From NCBI GenBank assembly GCA_025355005.1, contig JANXLV010000252.1:1-35986 (forward strand): a stretch of 35,986 nucleotides of DNA, in the 5' to 3' direction. Shown one piece after another: positions 10,265-18,558 of the stretch. Source of the stretch: Myxococcales bacterium. Lineage in GTDB: Bacteria > Myxococcota_A > Polyangia > Polyangiales > Polyangiaceae. The position numbers and the translations under genes were made by a program. The notes under the pieces are model-generated. The model had not been told where the DNA came from. It made no database searches and worked only from the letters and a program-made list of their open reading frames with translations. Position 1 is the first letter of the stretch. Every line of letters starts with the position of its first letter.

Positions 10265-10687
10265 TTACTTCTTCTTGCCGACGGCGCGCATGCGGTTGTT
10301 CTTCGGCGCGTGCTCCAGCTCCGCGAGGCCGAGCGCCTCGAGCACGGGCGGCACATACATGCCGAAGCGACCACGGAGGCCCTTCTTCAATCCGTACCAG
10401 CCCTTCACCGGATTCTTCTCCGAGCGACCCCACGACTCCACGGTGCCGTCGCTCGCGGGCTTCTGTTCGTCCGCGCTGCCGAGCAACATCCAGTCGCCGT
10501 GCTTCACGAGCATGGAGTGAAGATCCTCGATGCAGCGCAGCTGGTACTTCAGCTGTGTCTTGCCGACCTGGACGACGAGCGCCTTGGGGTCCGCTTCCTC
10601 ATCCGTCCACACCTCGTACTCCGCCGTGCCGGGCGGCGTCTTGAGAGTGGTGGGCTTGTCCTTCGTTCCGAGCTTCTTGGCAGCCAT
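10265..10687 (-). CDS. Conserved small protein (possibly DUF6855)
   Basis: This is a 140-residue soluble basic protein. It opens MAAKKLGTKDKPTTLKTPPG, then has a compact alpha/beta core (LVVQVGKTQLKYQLRCIEDLHSML and GDWMLLGSADEQKP) and a C-terminal half with NPVKGWYGLKKGLRGRF and PPVLEALGLAELEH before a Lys tail. From memory this resembles proteins labelled DUF6855 that occur in sigma-factor neighbourhoods; I could not check this. The start ATG shares one base with the stop of the upstream SRPBCC gene, so the two are tightly coupled. No biochemical role is known to me. Confidence 0.8.
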   Translation of the reverse strand: MAAKKLGTKDKPTTLKTPPGTAEYEVWTDEEADPKALVVQVGKTQLKYQLRCIEDLHSMLVKHGDWMLLGSADEQKPASDGTVESWGRSEKNPVKGWYGLKKGLRGRFGMYVPPVLEALGLAELEHAPKNNRMRAVGKKK

Positions 10688-11166
10688 CAGTTCTTCCCTT
10701 CTGCAGCGCGCTTGAGATCTGCCGCGTACGCCTCGAATGCGGGCGCGAAGTCGGGCAGTGAGCTCTTGATCATCGGAAGCATCACACCCGTGAAGACCTC
10801 CGCCATCCGGAATGTAACGGAGCCGTCGTCGTTCGGGGAGAGCGTGAACGTGCGCACGCCCTTGAACATCGGCGCGAACCCGTCGCTCCATGTCATGGAA
10901 CAAGACGGCTCGAACGACGTGACCTTCAGCTTGAACACGCGCGTGGGAGCGATGGGCACGCGGAGCTCCAGCGTCTCGCCCAGGGCGACCGTGCCGACCA
11001 GACTCGAGACCGTGCTGTTCCAGGAGGGCATGTTCGCCGCGTCCGTGAGCAGCGCCCAGATCGTCTCGGCAGATGCGTGTATGTTGCAACTCACCTCACA
11101 CGCCATCGAAAAGGTGCCTGAGGACTTCTTCGCGGACGGGGATTTCTCAGTGCTCGTGGCTTCCAT
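10687..11166 (-). CDS. SRPBCC-family (START-like) ligand-binding protein
   Basis: This 159-residue protein has a polyketide-cyclase/START-like fold. After a Ser/Lys-rich N-terminus (residues 1-18) the pattern CEVSCNIHASAETIWALLTD with NMPSWNSTV is the classic first strand and helix of the SRPBCC superfamily. Later features are LGETLELRVPI, FKLKVTSFEP and a C-terminal helix (PAFEAYAADLKRAAE). Such proteins bind hydrophobic ligands or act as cyclases or co-chaperones; the ligand cannot be told here. The ATG at 11166 is preferred, with an alternative in-frame ATG at 11187. It is first in a unit with the small conserved protein and the SnoaL-tailed sigma factor. Confidence 0.82.
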   Translation of the reverse strand: MEATSTEKSPSAKKSSGTFSMACEVSCNIHASAETIWALLTDAANMPSWNSTVSSLVGTVALGETLELRVPIAPTRVFKLKVTSFEPSCSMTWSDGFAPMFKGVRTFTLSPNDDGSVTFRMAEVFTGVMLPMIKSSLPDFAPAFEAYAADLKRAAEGKN

Positions 11167-11240
11167 GCAAAGAAGACGACCAGGCATCCGAAAAGGATGC
11201 GCCGCTCCGCCGATTAATCTTCGAGCGACGCGGAGGTGCG

Positions 11241-12413
11241 TCAGTCGCCGTCGACCGGCGGCTCCGGGGGCAGGGTCGGCATCGCCGGGGGGGCCTTGAT
11301 TCCCCGCATCAGGTCGCCGTCGCGGGTCATGTTCTCCAGCCATTCGATCGGCGCGACGCCTCCAGCCAGGAGCTTGCTGGTGACGAAGTCGTAGCGACGG
11401 AGCTCGCGTCGCACCTCGATGGGCGCGTCCTTCGCGCGCTCGACGAGCGCCTTCACGAAAGGAGTCGCCGCGTGCGACGCCGCGGTCGGGTCCGGGGTCT
11501 TTCCCTCGTACGCGCCGCTCGCGCGCAGCCATGCCTCGCCGACCTCCCATTGCATGAGGCCGAGCTCGATGCGCCACACGACATCAGTCTTGCCGGCGGT
11601 TGCCTCTTCCTTCCGTGCGAGCTCGCGGATGTCGGCGCGCAACTGTGGCAGCGCGTTCTCACGAACGTCGGCGAAGGCGGCCTCGCGCTTCGTCACTGCC
11701 ACCTCGAGCACGCTCCACAGTCCGGGCGCAGCCGCGAAGCCATCCTCCTTGAAGTCGCGGTTCGAGTAGTACGCGGCCACCTTCTTCGACGGGTCGACCA
11801 GCGCGGCCTCCGCGTCGATCCAGTGCTGGAGTGGCATCTTCGCGATGGGCGCCGTCTCCTTTGCCTTGAGCAGCGCCACGCCCTGATCCGTGCATTGTGC
11901 AGGTAGTCCGCCCACGATGGAGCTCGCTTGCGACCAGCCTTCTCCTTTCTGCACCGCCGTCCGGCGTCCGAGATCGAGCGCGTATGCAGCTTGAAGCGTG
12001 GACGAGCGCACGCACGGCTCGACGGATGTGAGCGCAGTCCACCGCTCCTTCGCGCTGTTGCGCGCGGCGATGGCGGCTCGATGGTCGTCGCGCGCGCGCG
12101 TTCGCTCCCGATCCCGAACGACCACCTTGTAGATCCCGAAGGCCACCGCGCTCACGAGCACGACGGCGAAGATCTTGGAAACCACGCTGGGTCGGGTCGA
12201 TGTGCTCGACGGCGGCGGCGAAGGCTCGCTCTTCTTCTCGTCGGCCTTCGCTTCTGCCTTCGCTGGCTCGGGCTCTGGCTCTGGCTCGGGCTTCGCGTAG
12301 TGCTTCTCCTTCTCGCGCACGAGAGCATCGCGCTCCTCCTTGAGCTCCTCGACCTGCTGCTCGAGGGCCTCGGCGCGCGCCCGCGAGGCGTCATCATTCT
12401 CGCGAAACGGCAT
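11241..12413 (-). CDS. Membrane-anchored helical protein with coiled coil, unknown
   Basis: This is a 390-residue protein from ATG 12413 (an in-frame ATG at 12449 would add 12 residues). Residues 10-40 are a charged coiled coil (RARAEALEQQVEELKEERDA). Residues 42-70 are a Pro-Glu/Lys-Ala linker with PEPEPEPEP. One membrane segment near residues 80-98 (KIFAVVLVSAVAFGIYKVVV) follows. The large remainder is predicted helical with few motifs, two Cys (EPCVRS and PAQCTD) and a Pro-rich end (PPAMPTLPPEPPVDGD). The single TM with a long C-terminal domain suggests a periplasmic helical domain. I do not recognise the family; a DUF3829-like fold is conceivable but unproven. Confidence 0.7.
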   Translation of the reverse strand: MPFRENDDASRARAEALEQQVEELKEERDALVREKEKHYAKPEPEPEPEPAKAEAKADEKKSEPSPPPSSTSTRPSVVSKIFAVVLVSAVAFGIYKVVVRDRERTRARDDHRAAIAARNSAKERWTALTSVEPCVRSSTLQAAYALDLGRRTAVQKGEGWSQASSIVGGLPAQCTDQGVALLKAKETAPIAKMPLQHWIDAEAALVDPSKKVAAYYSNRDFKEDGFAAAPGLWSVLEVAVTKREAAFADVRENALPQLRADIRELARKEEATAGKTDVVWRIELGLMQWEVGEAWLRASGAYEGKTPDPTAASHAATPFVKALVERAKDAPIEVRRELRRYDFVTSKLLAGGVAPIEWLENMTRDGDLMRGIKAPPAMPTLPPEPPVDGD

Positions 12414-12553
12414 GTAGGCGAGCGTATCACTCGTCTCTCGAGCGTCCACGCGCCAAGCTCGACGGGCGTTGTCGTGTCAGACTTCAGGATGGCTTATCGA
12501 TCTTCGGAACAAGGCATCGCGTCACTCCTGGAGGAGCAGCGCGAGCGTATCAC

Positions 12554-13534
12554 TCACTTCACGAGGCCCGACCGGATCACGAGCAGCGAGCCCGTCGCGA
12601 CGACGATCCACAGCACGACGCCCTGGACGAGCGGTCTCGGCCCGACCTTCTTGAGGCTCGCGCGCGACATGCCCGTGCCGATCAGGAACAGCGTGATCGT
12701 GAGCCCGATGCGACCGCCCTTCGCGAGCCATGGATAGATCGGGCCGAGCGCGGTCACGTACGTGCTCATCACCGCGGCGAGCAGGAAGAACAGGATGAAC
12801 CACGGCCACGGGATCGATTTCGCGGCAGGCGCTTTTCCGTCCTTGCCCTTCGCGCTCTTTTTTGCGAGGTGTCCGCGCACTCCTGCTGTCGCGAGCGTCA
12901 ACGGCACGATCCATAGCGCGCGCGCGAGCTTCACGGTGGTCGCCACCATCAGCGCCGTCGCGCCGTACTTTGCGCCTGCGCCGACGACGGAGCTCGTGTC
13001 ATGGATCGCGAGCGCGGCCCACAGGCCGAACTGCGGCTCCGTAAGGGCGAGCGCGTGACCCAGCGGCGGGAAGACCAAGAGCCCCACTGCGTTCAGCAGG
13101 AACACCGTGCCGATGGAGACGGACATCTCCTCGTCGCTGGCGTCCACTGCAGGCCCGACGGCGGCGATCGCGCTGCCGCCGCAGATCGCCGTGCCGACGG
13201 AGATGAGGTACGCCGCCTTCGCCGGGACGGAGAGCACGCGACCGAGCACAGTGCCCATGCCGAGCGCGAATGCGATGCCGACCATCGTGTAGAGGAAGCC
13301 GGATTTGCCTGCGTGCAGCACCTCTTCCAGGTTCATCGCGAAGCCGAGCCCGACGACGGACACCTGCAGGAGGACCTTCGATGCCGTGCGCGAGGCCGCA
13401 GCATATGGATGCGGCGAGAGCAACCCGAACGCGACTCCCAGCGTGAGCGCGAGCGGCGGCGACATCCACGACGAAGGGAGCGCCACGAGCAGCAGCAGCA
13501 CGATGAACACGATGCGTGAAACGCGTTGGAGCAT
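12554..13534 (-). CDS. YeiH/UPF0324 family putative sulfate exporter
   Basis: This is a 326-residue inner-membrane protein with about ten hydrophobic helices. Family hallmarks are VGLGFAMNLEEVL near residue 60, the glycine-rich GTAICGGSAIAAVGPA near residue 115, AIHDTSSVVGAGAKYG near residue 175 and the C-terminal LFLIGTGMSRASLKKVG. Members are called putative sulfate exporters (PSE family), but direct transport data are sparse, so the substrate is uncertain. A basic cytosolic loop (KKSAKGKDGKAPAAK) lies between helices. It is divergent from the PEP-utilising gene at 13648 across a 113-base intergenic region. Confidence 0.87.
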   Translation of the reverse strand: MLQRVSRIVFIVLLLLVALPSSWMSPPLALTLGVAFGLLSPHPYAAASRTASKVLLQVSVVGLGFAMNLEEVLHAGKSGFLYTMVGIAFALGMGTVLGRVLSVPAKAAYLISVGTAICGGSAIAAVGPAVDASDEEMSVSIGTVFLLNAVGLLVFPPLGHALALTEPQFGLWAALAIHDTSSVVGAGAKYGATALMVATTVKLARALWIVPLTLATAGVRGHLAKKSAKGKDGKAPAAKSIPWPWFILFFLLAAVMSTYVTALGPIYPWLAKGGRIGLTITLFLIGTGMSRASLKKVGPRPLVQGVVLWIVVATGSLLVIRSGLVK

Positions 13535-13608
13535 GTCGATGCGGGCGCAACCATAACCCGGGGGGGGTTGTGTCCAGGCGCGTTATGTGACGAAATGGTG
13601 TCCAATTT

Positions 13609-13633
13609 GCGTCGTCCCTGTTTCGGGCGACGC
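13609..13633 (+). promoter_or_regulatory. Stem-loop in the leader of the split PEP-utilising operon
   Basis: GCGTCG at 13609-13614 pairs with CGACGC at 13628-13633. CCC and GGG extend the stem across a one-base bulge, leaving a loop of TGTTTC. It ends 14 bases before the ATG at 13648, close to the GCGGGGG likely to serve as ribosome site, so folding could limit initiation. No T-tract follows, so it is not a terminator. Confidence 0.45.
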
Positions 13634-13647
13634 GCGGGGGATCACCC

Positions 13648-15348
13648 ATGTCCGAAGAAAAAAGCGCGTTGAAGTTCGAGTCTCCGGGGCCAGGCGTGTG
13701 GGAGCTCGAGACCGTGCACTTCACGAAGCCGATCTGTCGCTTCAGCCAGGCGCCCATGATCGAGGGCTTTGGCGAGGGCTTCTCCGAGAGCACCGCGAAG
13801 TACGGAGTCATGCTCGACCGCATGGAGCCAGCCGTGGTGAACGACTTCATCTTCATGCAGCCGCGCCCCTTCGGCGCCCCGGTTGGCGCGAAGGGACCGC
13901 CGCCCAAGCTCATCTTCCAGATCTTGATGCGGGTGGTGCCGAAGATCCGCGCCCGCATCCGCACGTCGCGCGAGGCGTTCGAGACCAAGCGGTGGCGCAG
14001 CGACTTGAAGGACTGGGACGACGTCGTGCGTCCCGCTTCCGACAAGAAGCACCGCGAGATCCAGGCCGTGGATCCGAAGTCGCTCTCGGACGAGAAGCTC
14101 ATCGACCACCTGCAGGTCTGCCGTGACCAGTGCCGCGACATGATCAAGCAGCACCACCAGTTCACGATCACCTGCGCGTTGCCGGTCGGCGACATGCTCG
14201 CCCACGTGCAGGAGTGGACGAAGAAGCCGCTCGGTGAAGTGCTGCAGGTGATGCGCGGCTCCAGCGAGATCTCTCTCGGCGTCGCCGCGAAGGAGATGGA
14301 CGCACTCGCGGCCGCCCTCCGCACTGACGTCGCGGCGAAGGCGCTGCTCACGTCCAAGGGTCCGCCGGATACGATCGTGGAGCGCCTGAAGACGCATGAA
14401 GGTGTCGTGGGCGAGGCGATGCGCGCCTACCTCGACACGGTCGGCTTCCGCACGCTCGGCTACGACGTCAGCAGCAAATCCGCCATCGAAATGCCGGAAA
14501 TGCTGGTCAATGCGATCGCCACATCCGTCTCGGATGAGCGGGCTCGGGACACCGGCAGCAAGGATCGTGTTGCGAAGCTGCGCGGCGAGATCCCGAAGGA
14601 GCACCAGGAGGAGTTCGACTCACTCCTCGCGGAGGCGCGCGCCATCAACCGCCTGCGCGACGAACGCGGTCATTACTCCGACGGCTGGGCGACGGGCCTC
14701 GCACGGCGCGCGCTGCTCGAGGTGGGACGGCGCCTGAAGGACAAGGGGACGATCGACAACGCGGAGCTGACGGTGGACGCAAGCTTCGAGGAGCTGCGCG
14801 ACCTGCTCCTCGGCAAGGAGGGACCGGCGCTCGACGAGCTGAAACGTCGCGCGACGTACCGCGCCACACGCACGGTCAACGACGCAGACATCCCGCCGTC
14901 GCTCGGCGGAGCGCCGTCCGGACCGCCACCCGTCGAGTGGCTTCCGGAGGATGGCCGCCGCGCGCAGCGTGCGATGAGCGCCTTCCTCGGCGGTCTCTTC
15001 ACCGCGCCCGAGAAGCAGCGAACGACGTCGACGGTGAATGGACTGCCCGTCAGCCCTGGCGTCTACGAAGGGACCGCGCGCCTGGTCGAGGACGAGGCCG
15101 ACTTCGCCCGCCTCCAGCAGGGCGACGTCCTGATCACCCGCGCGACCTCGCCGTACTTCAACGTGGTGCTACCCATGCTCGGCGCGATCGTGACCGACCG
15201 CGGCGGCCAGCTCTGTCACGCGGCGATCGTGTCGCGTGAGTACGGTATCCCTGGCGTCGTCGGCACCAAGGACGCCACCAAGCTGGTGAAGGACGGCGCG
15301 CGCGTTCGCGTCGACGGAAGCAAGGGTGAGGTCACCGTCCTCGAATGA
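13648..15348 (+). CDS. PEP-utilising enzyme, swivelling His domain with helical N-terminal domain
   Basis: This 566-residue protein forms the second half of a PEP-synthase/rifampicin-phosphotransferase-like enzyme. Residues 470-566 are the mobile phosphohistidine domain, with the carrier His524 in GGQLCHAAIVSREYGIPGVVG and the preceding GDVLITRATSPYF. Residues 1-450 are mostly helical; segments such as LRDERGHYSDGWATGLARRA and LDTVGFRTLGYDV recall the substrate-binding middle domain of rifampicin phosphotransferases. The ATP-grasp domain is missing here and is encoded by the next gene, whose ATG overlaps this stop (ATGA). The two products probably form one enzyme that phosphorylates an unidentified acceptor through His524. 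Confidence 0.85.
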   Translation: MSEEKSALKFESPGPGVWELETVHFTKPICRFSQAPMIEGFGEGFSESTAKYGVMLDRMEPAVVNDFIFMQPRPFGAPVGAKGPPPKLIFQILMRVVPKIRARIRTSREAFETKRWRSDLKDWDDVVRPASDKKHREIQAVDPKSLSDEKLIDHLQVCRDQCRDMIKQHHQFTITCALPVGDMLAHVQEWTKKPLGEVLQVMRGSSEISLGVAAKEMDALAAALRTDVAAKALLTSKGPPDTIVERLKTHEGVVGEAMRAYLDTVGFRTLGYDVSSKSAIEMPEMLVNAIATSVSDERARDTGSKDRVAKLRGEIPKEHQEEFDSLLAEARAINRLRDERGHYSDGWATGLARRALLEVGRRLKDKGTIDNAELTVDASFEELRDLLLGKEGPALDELKRRATYRATRTVNDADIPPSLGGAPSGPPPVEWLPEDGRRAQRAMSAFLGGLFTAPEKQRTTSTVNGLPVSPGVYEGTARLVEDEADFARLQQGDVLITRATSPYFNVVLPMLGAIVTDRGGQLCHAAIVSREYGIPGVVGTKDATKLVKDGARVRVDGSKGEVTVLE

Positions 15349-16160
15349 GCGCAGTCTGGCTCACGGAGGTGGATGACGACGCGGCGCACGGCGGAAAGGC
15401 GGCGCAGCTGGGTGCTGCGCTGCGTGCCGGCCTGCCCGTGCCTCCGGGCTTCGCGCTGGCGCACGACCAGGTGGACGCGATCGCGCACGTCGATGCGCAC
15501 GCGACGCCCGATCACGTCACGGCGGCGTTCACGTCGCTCGGTGGTCCGGTAGCGGTGCGCTCGTCCGCGATCGGCGAAGACGGCGCAGGCGCCAGCTTCG
15601 CAGGGCAGCACGCCACGGTGCTTGGCGTGACCTGCGCGAAGACGTTGCTCGCCGCGATCCGCAAGGTGCGTGAGTCCGCGCACGCGCCATCCGCGCTGGC
15701 CTATCGCAAGCGCCTTGGCCTGGATGGCATGCCGAAGATGGGGATCGTCGTGCAGCGCCTCATCAACGCAGACACGGCCGGCGTCCTCTTCACCAGGAAC
15801 CCAATGAGCGGTGACGACGAGCGCGTGATCGAGGCTGCGTGGGGCCTGGGAGAGATCGTGGTCGCAGGGCTCGTCACGCCGGATCGCTATCGCATCGCGC
15901 GCGACGGCAAGATCCTGGAGCGAGCGGCAGGGGAGAAGGACATCGCCATTCGCATGCGCTCCGACGGGGGCACTCACGAGGCAACGGTGGACCACGATCT
16001 GGTCTCGGCGCTCTGCCTCTCCGACGACGACCTCCGGTCCCTGCACGAGCTCGCACTGCGTTGCGAGGCACATGCGAGCGCACCGCAGGACATCGAGTTC
16101 GCTTTCGCCACGGGTCGCCTCTACCTGCTGCAGCGTCGCGCCATCACACGGATGGCCTGA
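15345..16160 (+). CDS. PEP/pyruvate-binding ATP-grasp subunit
   Basis: This 271-residue protein matches the N-terminal nucleotide-binding domain of PEP synthase/PPDK. Motifs in order are GGKAAQLGAAL, PVPPGFAL, AVRSSAIGEDGAGASFAGQ, QRLINADTAGVLFTRNP, IEAAWGLGE and the C-terminal PQDIEFAF...LYLLQRRAIT. All the segments expected of a complete ATP-grasp unit are present, so this is a split gene rather than a decayed one. It should use ATP to load the phosphohistidine of the partner encoded just upstream. A comparable division into separate ATP-grasp and His proteins is known for phenylphosphate synthase. The MFS exporter gene begins two bases after its stop. Confidence 0.9.
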   Translation: MSAVWLTEVDDDAAHGGKAAQLGAALRAGLPVPPGFALAHDQVDAIAHVDAHATPDHVTAAFTSLGGPVAVRSSAIGEDGAGASFAGQHATVLGVTCAKTLLAAIRKVRESAHAPSALAYRKRLGLDGMPKMGIVVQRLINADTAGVLFTRNPMSGDDERVIEAAWGLGEIVVAGLVTPDRYRIARDGKILERAAGEKDIAIRMRSDGGTHEATVDHDLVSALCLSDDDLRSLHELALRCEAHASAPQDIEFAFATGRLYLLQRRAITRMA

Positions 16161-16162
16161 GG

Positions 16163-17497
16163 GTGGACGGTTCGTCCACGGCCACGGCCCCGCTCACGAC
16201 GCGTGAGCTCATCGCGCTCGCGCTCTCCATCGCGCTCGTGCCCCTCAACTCCACCATGCTCGCGGTGGCCATGCCACAGATCGCACACGACCTCACCGTG
16301 AAGCCCGAGGTGCTCACGCAGGCGCTGGTCGCGAGCTACCTGCTCGTCGGCATCGTCCTGCAGAGCCCGGGCGGAAAGCTGGGCGACGGCATCGGTCACG
16401 GCCGCGCGCTCGGGCTCGGTCAGGTCGTGTTCGCGGTGGGCGCGATCATCGGCTTCGTCGGGCGCGCAGTGCTGCCTCTGGAGCTCGCGCGTGGTCTCAT
16501 GGCAGCTGGTGGCGCAGTCATGGTCCCGAGTGCGTTCGCGCTCGTGCGTTCGCGCGCGCCGGCCAACGCGCAGGCGAAGGCGTTCGGTGCGTTCGGCGCG
16601 GTCATGGGCATCGCCGCGGCCATCGGCCCGCTCGTCGGCGGTGAGATCGTCGCGCGCCTCGGCTGGCCAGCGCTCTTTGCGGTCAACGCGCCGCCCGTGC
16701 TCATCGCGGCGTTTCTTTCGCGAGGTCAGGGCACGGAGTCGAAGCGCGCGATGCCGAAGTTCGACCTTCTGGGCAGCGCGCTCCTCGGCGTCGGGCTGTC
16801 GCTGCTCGTGATCGGATTGCGGTCGCGGGGCTTCGTCATGGCTCTCGTCGGTGCGCTCGTCGTCGCGCTCTTCTTCGCCTGGGAGCGACGCGCGAAGGAT
16901 CCCGTCATCGATCCGTCCCTGTTCAAGAACCGCGCGTTCGCAACGGGCGTGCTGGTGGTGGGGCTGCAAAACCTGGCGATGTACGCGCTGATCTTCGAGC
17001 TTCCCCTCGTGCTCTCACGTGCGTTCGACGCAGGGGCGAAGACGAACGGACGCACGTTGCTCGCGCTCACGCTCGCCATGGTCTTCGGCTCCGTGACGAG
17101 CAGTCGCGTGGTCAGCCGTCTGACGGAGCGCGGCGCTGCGATGCTCGGCTCGTCGATGGGGCTCACGGGGATGATCGTGCTCGCCGCAAGACCGCTTCAC
17201 GGACCTGGAGATCTCTTCTGGGGTCTCATGCCGCTGGGCCTCGGCATTGGCCTCTCCACACCAGCCCTTCAGGCAACGGCCATGGCCGCCGTGGAGAAGA
17301 GCAAGAGCGGAATGGCGGCGGGGGTTTCTTCCACGGCGCGGTATCTCGGCGGCGTGATCGGCGTTGGCATCGTCTCGTCGCTGCTGGGCGCGGGGGACGT
17401 GCTCGTGGCGCACCAGCGGGTGACCTTCACGCTCGCGCTCGTACTTGCCGGTGCCGTGCTCACCACAGCGCTGCTGCCAAGGCGCGAGAAGGCATAG
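16163..17497 (+). CDS. MFS transporter, DHA2/EmrB-like drug exporter
   Basis: This is a 444-residue inner-membrane protein with about 12 or more hydrophobic helices. Helix 1 (LSIALVPLNSTMLAVAMPQIAHDL) resembles DHA2 drug:H+ antiporters. The loop GKLGDGIGHGRALGLGQ matches MFS motif A, and GAVMGIAAAIGPLVGGEIV resembles the antiporter motif C. I chose the GTG at 16163, two bases after the preceding stop, because it is the first start codon before helix 1; the frame is open further upstream but antisense-like there. Position directly behind the split phosphotransferase suggests a three-gene unit that modifies and exports a compound, perhaps an antibiotic. That link is inference. Confidence 0.87.
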   Translation: MDGSSTATAPLTTRELIALALSIALVPLNSTMLAVAMPQIAHDLTVKPEVLTQALVASYLLVGIVLQSPGGKLGDGIGHGRALGLGQVVFAVGAIIGFVGRAVLPLELARGLMAAGGAVMVPSAFALVRSRAPANAQAKAFGAFGAVMGIAAAIGPLVGGEIVARLGWPALFAVNAPPVLIAAFLSRGQGTESKRAMPKFDLLGSALLGVGLSLLVIGLRSRGFVMALVGALVVALFFAWERRAKDPVIDPSLFKNRAFATGVLVVGLQNLAMYALIFELPLVLSRAFDAGAKTNGRTLLALTLAMVFGSVTSSRVVSRLTERGAAMLGSSMGLTGMIVLAARPLHGPGDLFWGLMPLGLGIGLSTPALQATAMAAVEKSKSGMAAGVSSTARYLGGVIGVGIVSSLLGAGDVLVAHQRVTFTLALVLAGAVLTTALLPRREKA

Positions 17498-17551
17498 CGA
17501 TCCTGGGCGCCTGGAAGGCGCAGGGCTACGACTGTCCCAGGGGCAGAGCGG

Positions 17552-18160
17552 TCACTGGCACATGACGGCGAGCGGCGTCGTGCAGGCGACGACCGCGCTC
17601 GGACCCTCGCCTGCGCACTGCGCGCAGACCTGGCCTTCATTCCATGTCGCGGTGGCGAACGCGGAGCCATCACCGGTGGTGCCGGACACCTTGACGGTGC
17701 CCGGGCCCGCGTTCAGCGAGATGCTCACGCTCGTGGCCATGACCAGCTTCTGGCCGTCGAAGAACTGGAACATGTTCGTGTCCAGGTTCGGATTCGACCT
17801 GAGGACGAAGCCGTCCTTCTCGCTGGTCCACACACCGCACGCGGTGGCGCGGGCATCGCACTCGTCGAACAGGAATCGGAAGGTGCCATCTGCATCGAGC
17901 GACACGTTGACCGCATCGAGCGCCGCGTCGCCGATGTTGTAGACGCGCGCGCCGGTGGTTGGGTTCGGCGGGGTCGGGGTGGTTCCGCCGCTGGAGCCGC
18001 CGCTGCTGCTGCCCGAGCCCGAGCTGCCGCTCGATCCGCCGCTCGATGAAGAGCCGCCACCGCCGCTCGTGGACTGTGACGAAGAGCCCGGGTCCGGCGC
18101 GATCGCGCCTCCGCAGCCGGAGAGGACGACGAGCGCGACGAGAGCGTGACGGAGTTGCAT
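17552..18160 (-). CDS. Hypothetical lipoprotein with Ser/Gly linker
   Basis: This 202-residue protein has a short signal peptide and lipobox (VVLSGC, Cys16). Residues 25-65 form a low-complexity Ser/Gly linker ending in a TPTPPNPTTG segment. The remaining ~135 residues are predicted beta-rich, with Cys pairs (DECDARATACGVW, CAQCAGEG, VACTTPLAVMCQ), suggesting a small disulfide-stabilised extracellular domain with a strand pattern like DGTFRFLFDE. No family recognised. It converges on the MFS gene with a 54-base gap. Confidence 0.8.
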   Translation of the reverse strand: MQLRHALVALVVLSGCGGAIAPDPGSSSQSTSGGGGSSSSGGSSGSSGSGSSSGGSSGGTTPTPPNPTTGARVYNIGDAALDAVNVSLDADGTFRFLFDECDARATACGVWTSEKDGFVLRSNPNLDTNMFQFFDGQKLVMATSVSISLNAGPGTVKVSGTTGDGSAFATATWNEGQVCAQCAGEGPSAVVACTTPLAVMCQ

Positions 18161-18311
18161 GCGCGCGCACGTGCAGGTTGGATGCCAGCGCGGTGGCCGA
18201 AAAAACAAGGCGAATCGTGCGTCTGAACGCGCGACATCGTGTGCCACCGGGACACTCAGATCCGGTCTATCTTGCTGTGCATGGACGGGTTCGTGGTGCG
18301 GGACGCCACCG

Positions 18312-18532
18312 AGTTTCAAGGCACCGCTGAATCTCACGCCGGACCCCACCGGCCTCGGCGGATGGACGTACGAAGATTCATCAAGCTCGTGGAGAGCGGG
18401 AAGCGCAAGGATGGGAGCGCGCTCGCCGAGTTCATGCCGGTCGACTTCATTCGCGGCATGGACGAGACCGAGCGGCACGCGCTCTGGGCGTATCTGCAGT
18501 CGCTGCCTGCGCGACCTTTCGGAGGTCACTGA
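18312..18532 (+). pseudogene. Cytochrome c C-terminal half with a one-base frameshift
   Basis: Two reading frames together give the C-terminal half of a class I-like cytochrome c. Frame A (18312-18376) reads SFKAPLNLTPDPTGLGGWTYED. Frame B (18377-18532) reads FIKLVESGKRKDGSALAEF, followed by MPVDFIRGMDETERHALWAY and LQSLPARPFGGH, then stop. NLTPD, GxGxWT, DGS and LWAYLxSLP are the usual landmarks around the distal haem ligand (the Met of EFMP). One extra T within GATTC at 18375-18379 would restore a continuous ED-FIK frame. No CXXCH haem site lies upstream in any frame, so the N-terminal half is missing. The rest of the 18161-18558 gap holds no gene I can support. Confidence 0.7.
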
Positions 18533-18558
18533 GCGAGGAACGCTGTACGATCCTCGAC

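Noticed and set aside
9716..11299. A 527-codon plus-strand open frame opposite the sigma-factor unit
   Set aside because: Low-complexity Arg/Leu/His composition and no motifs. The three minus-strand genes here have recognisable domains and tight spacing.
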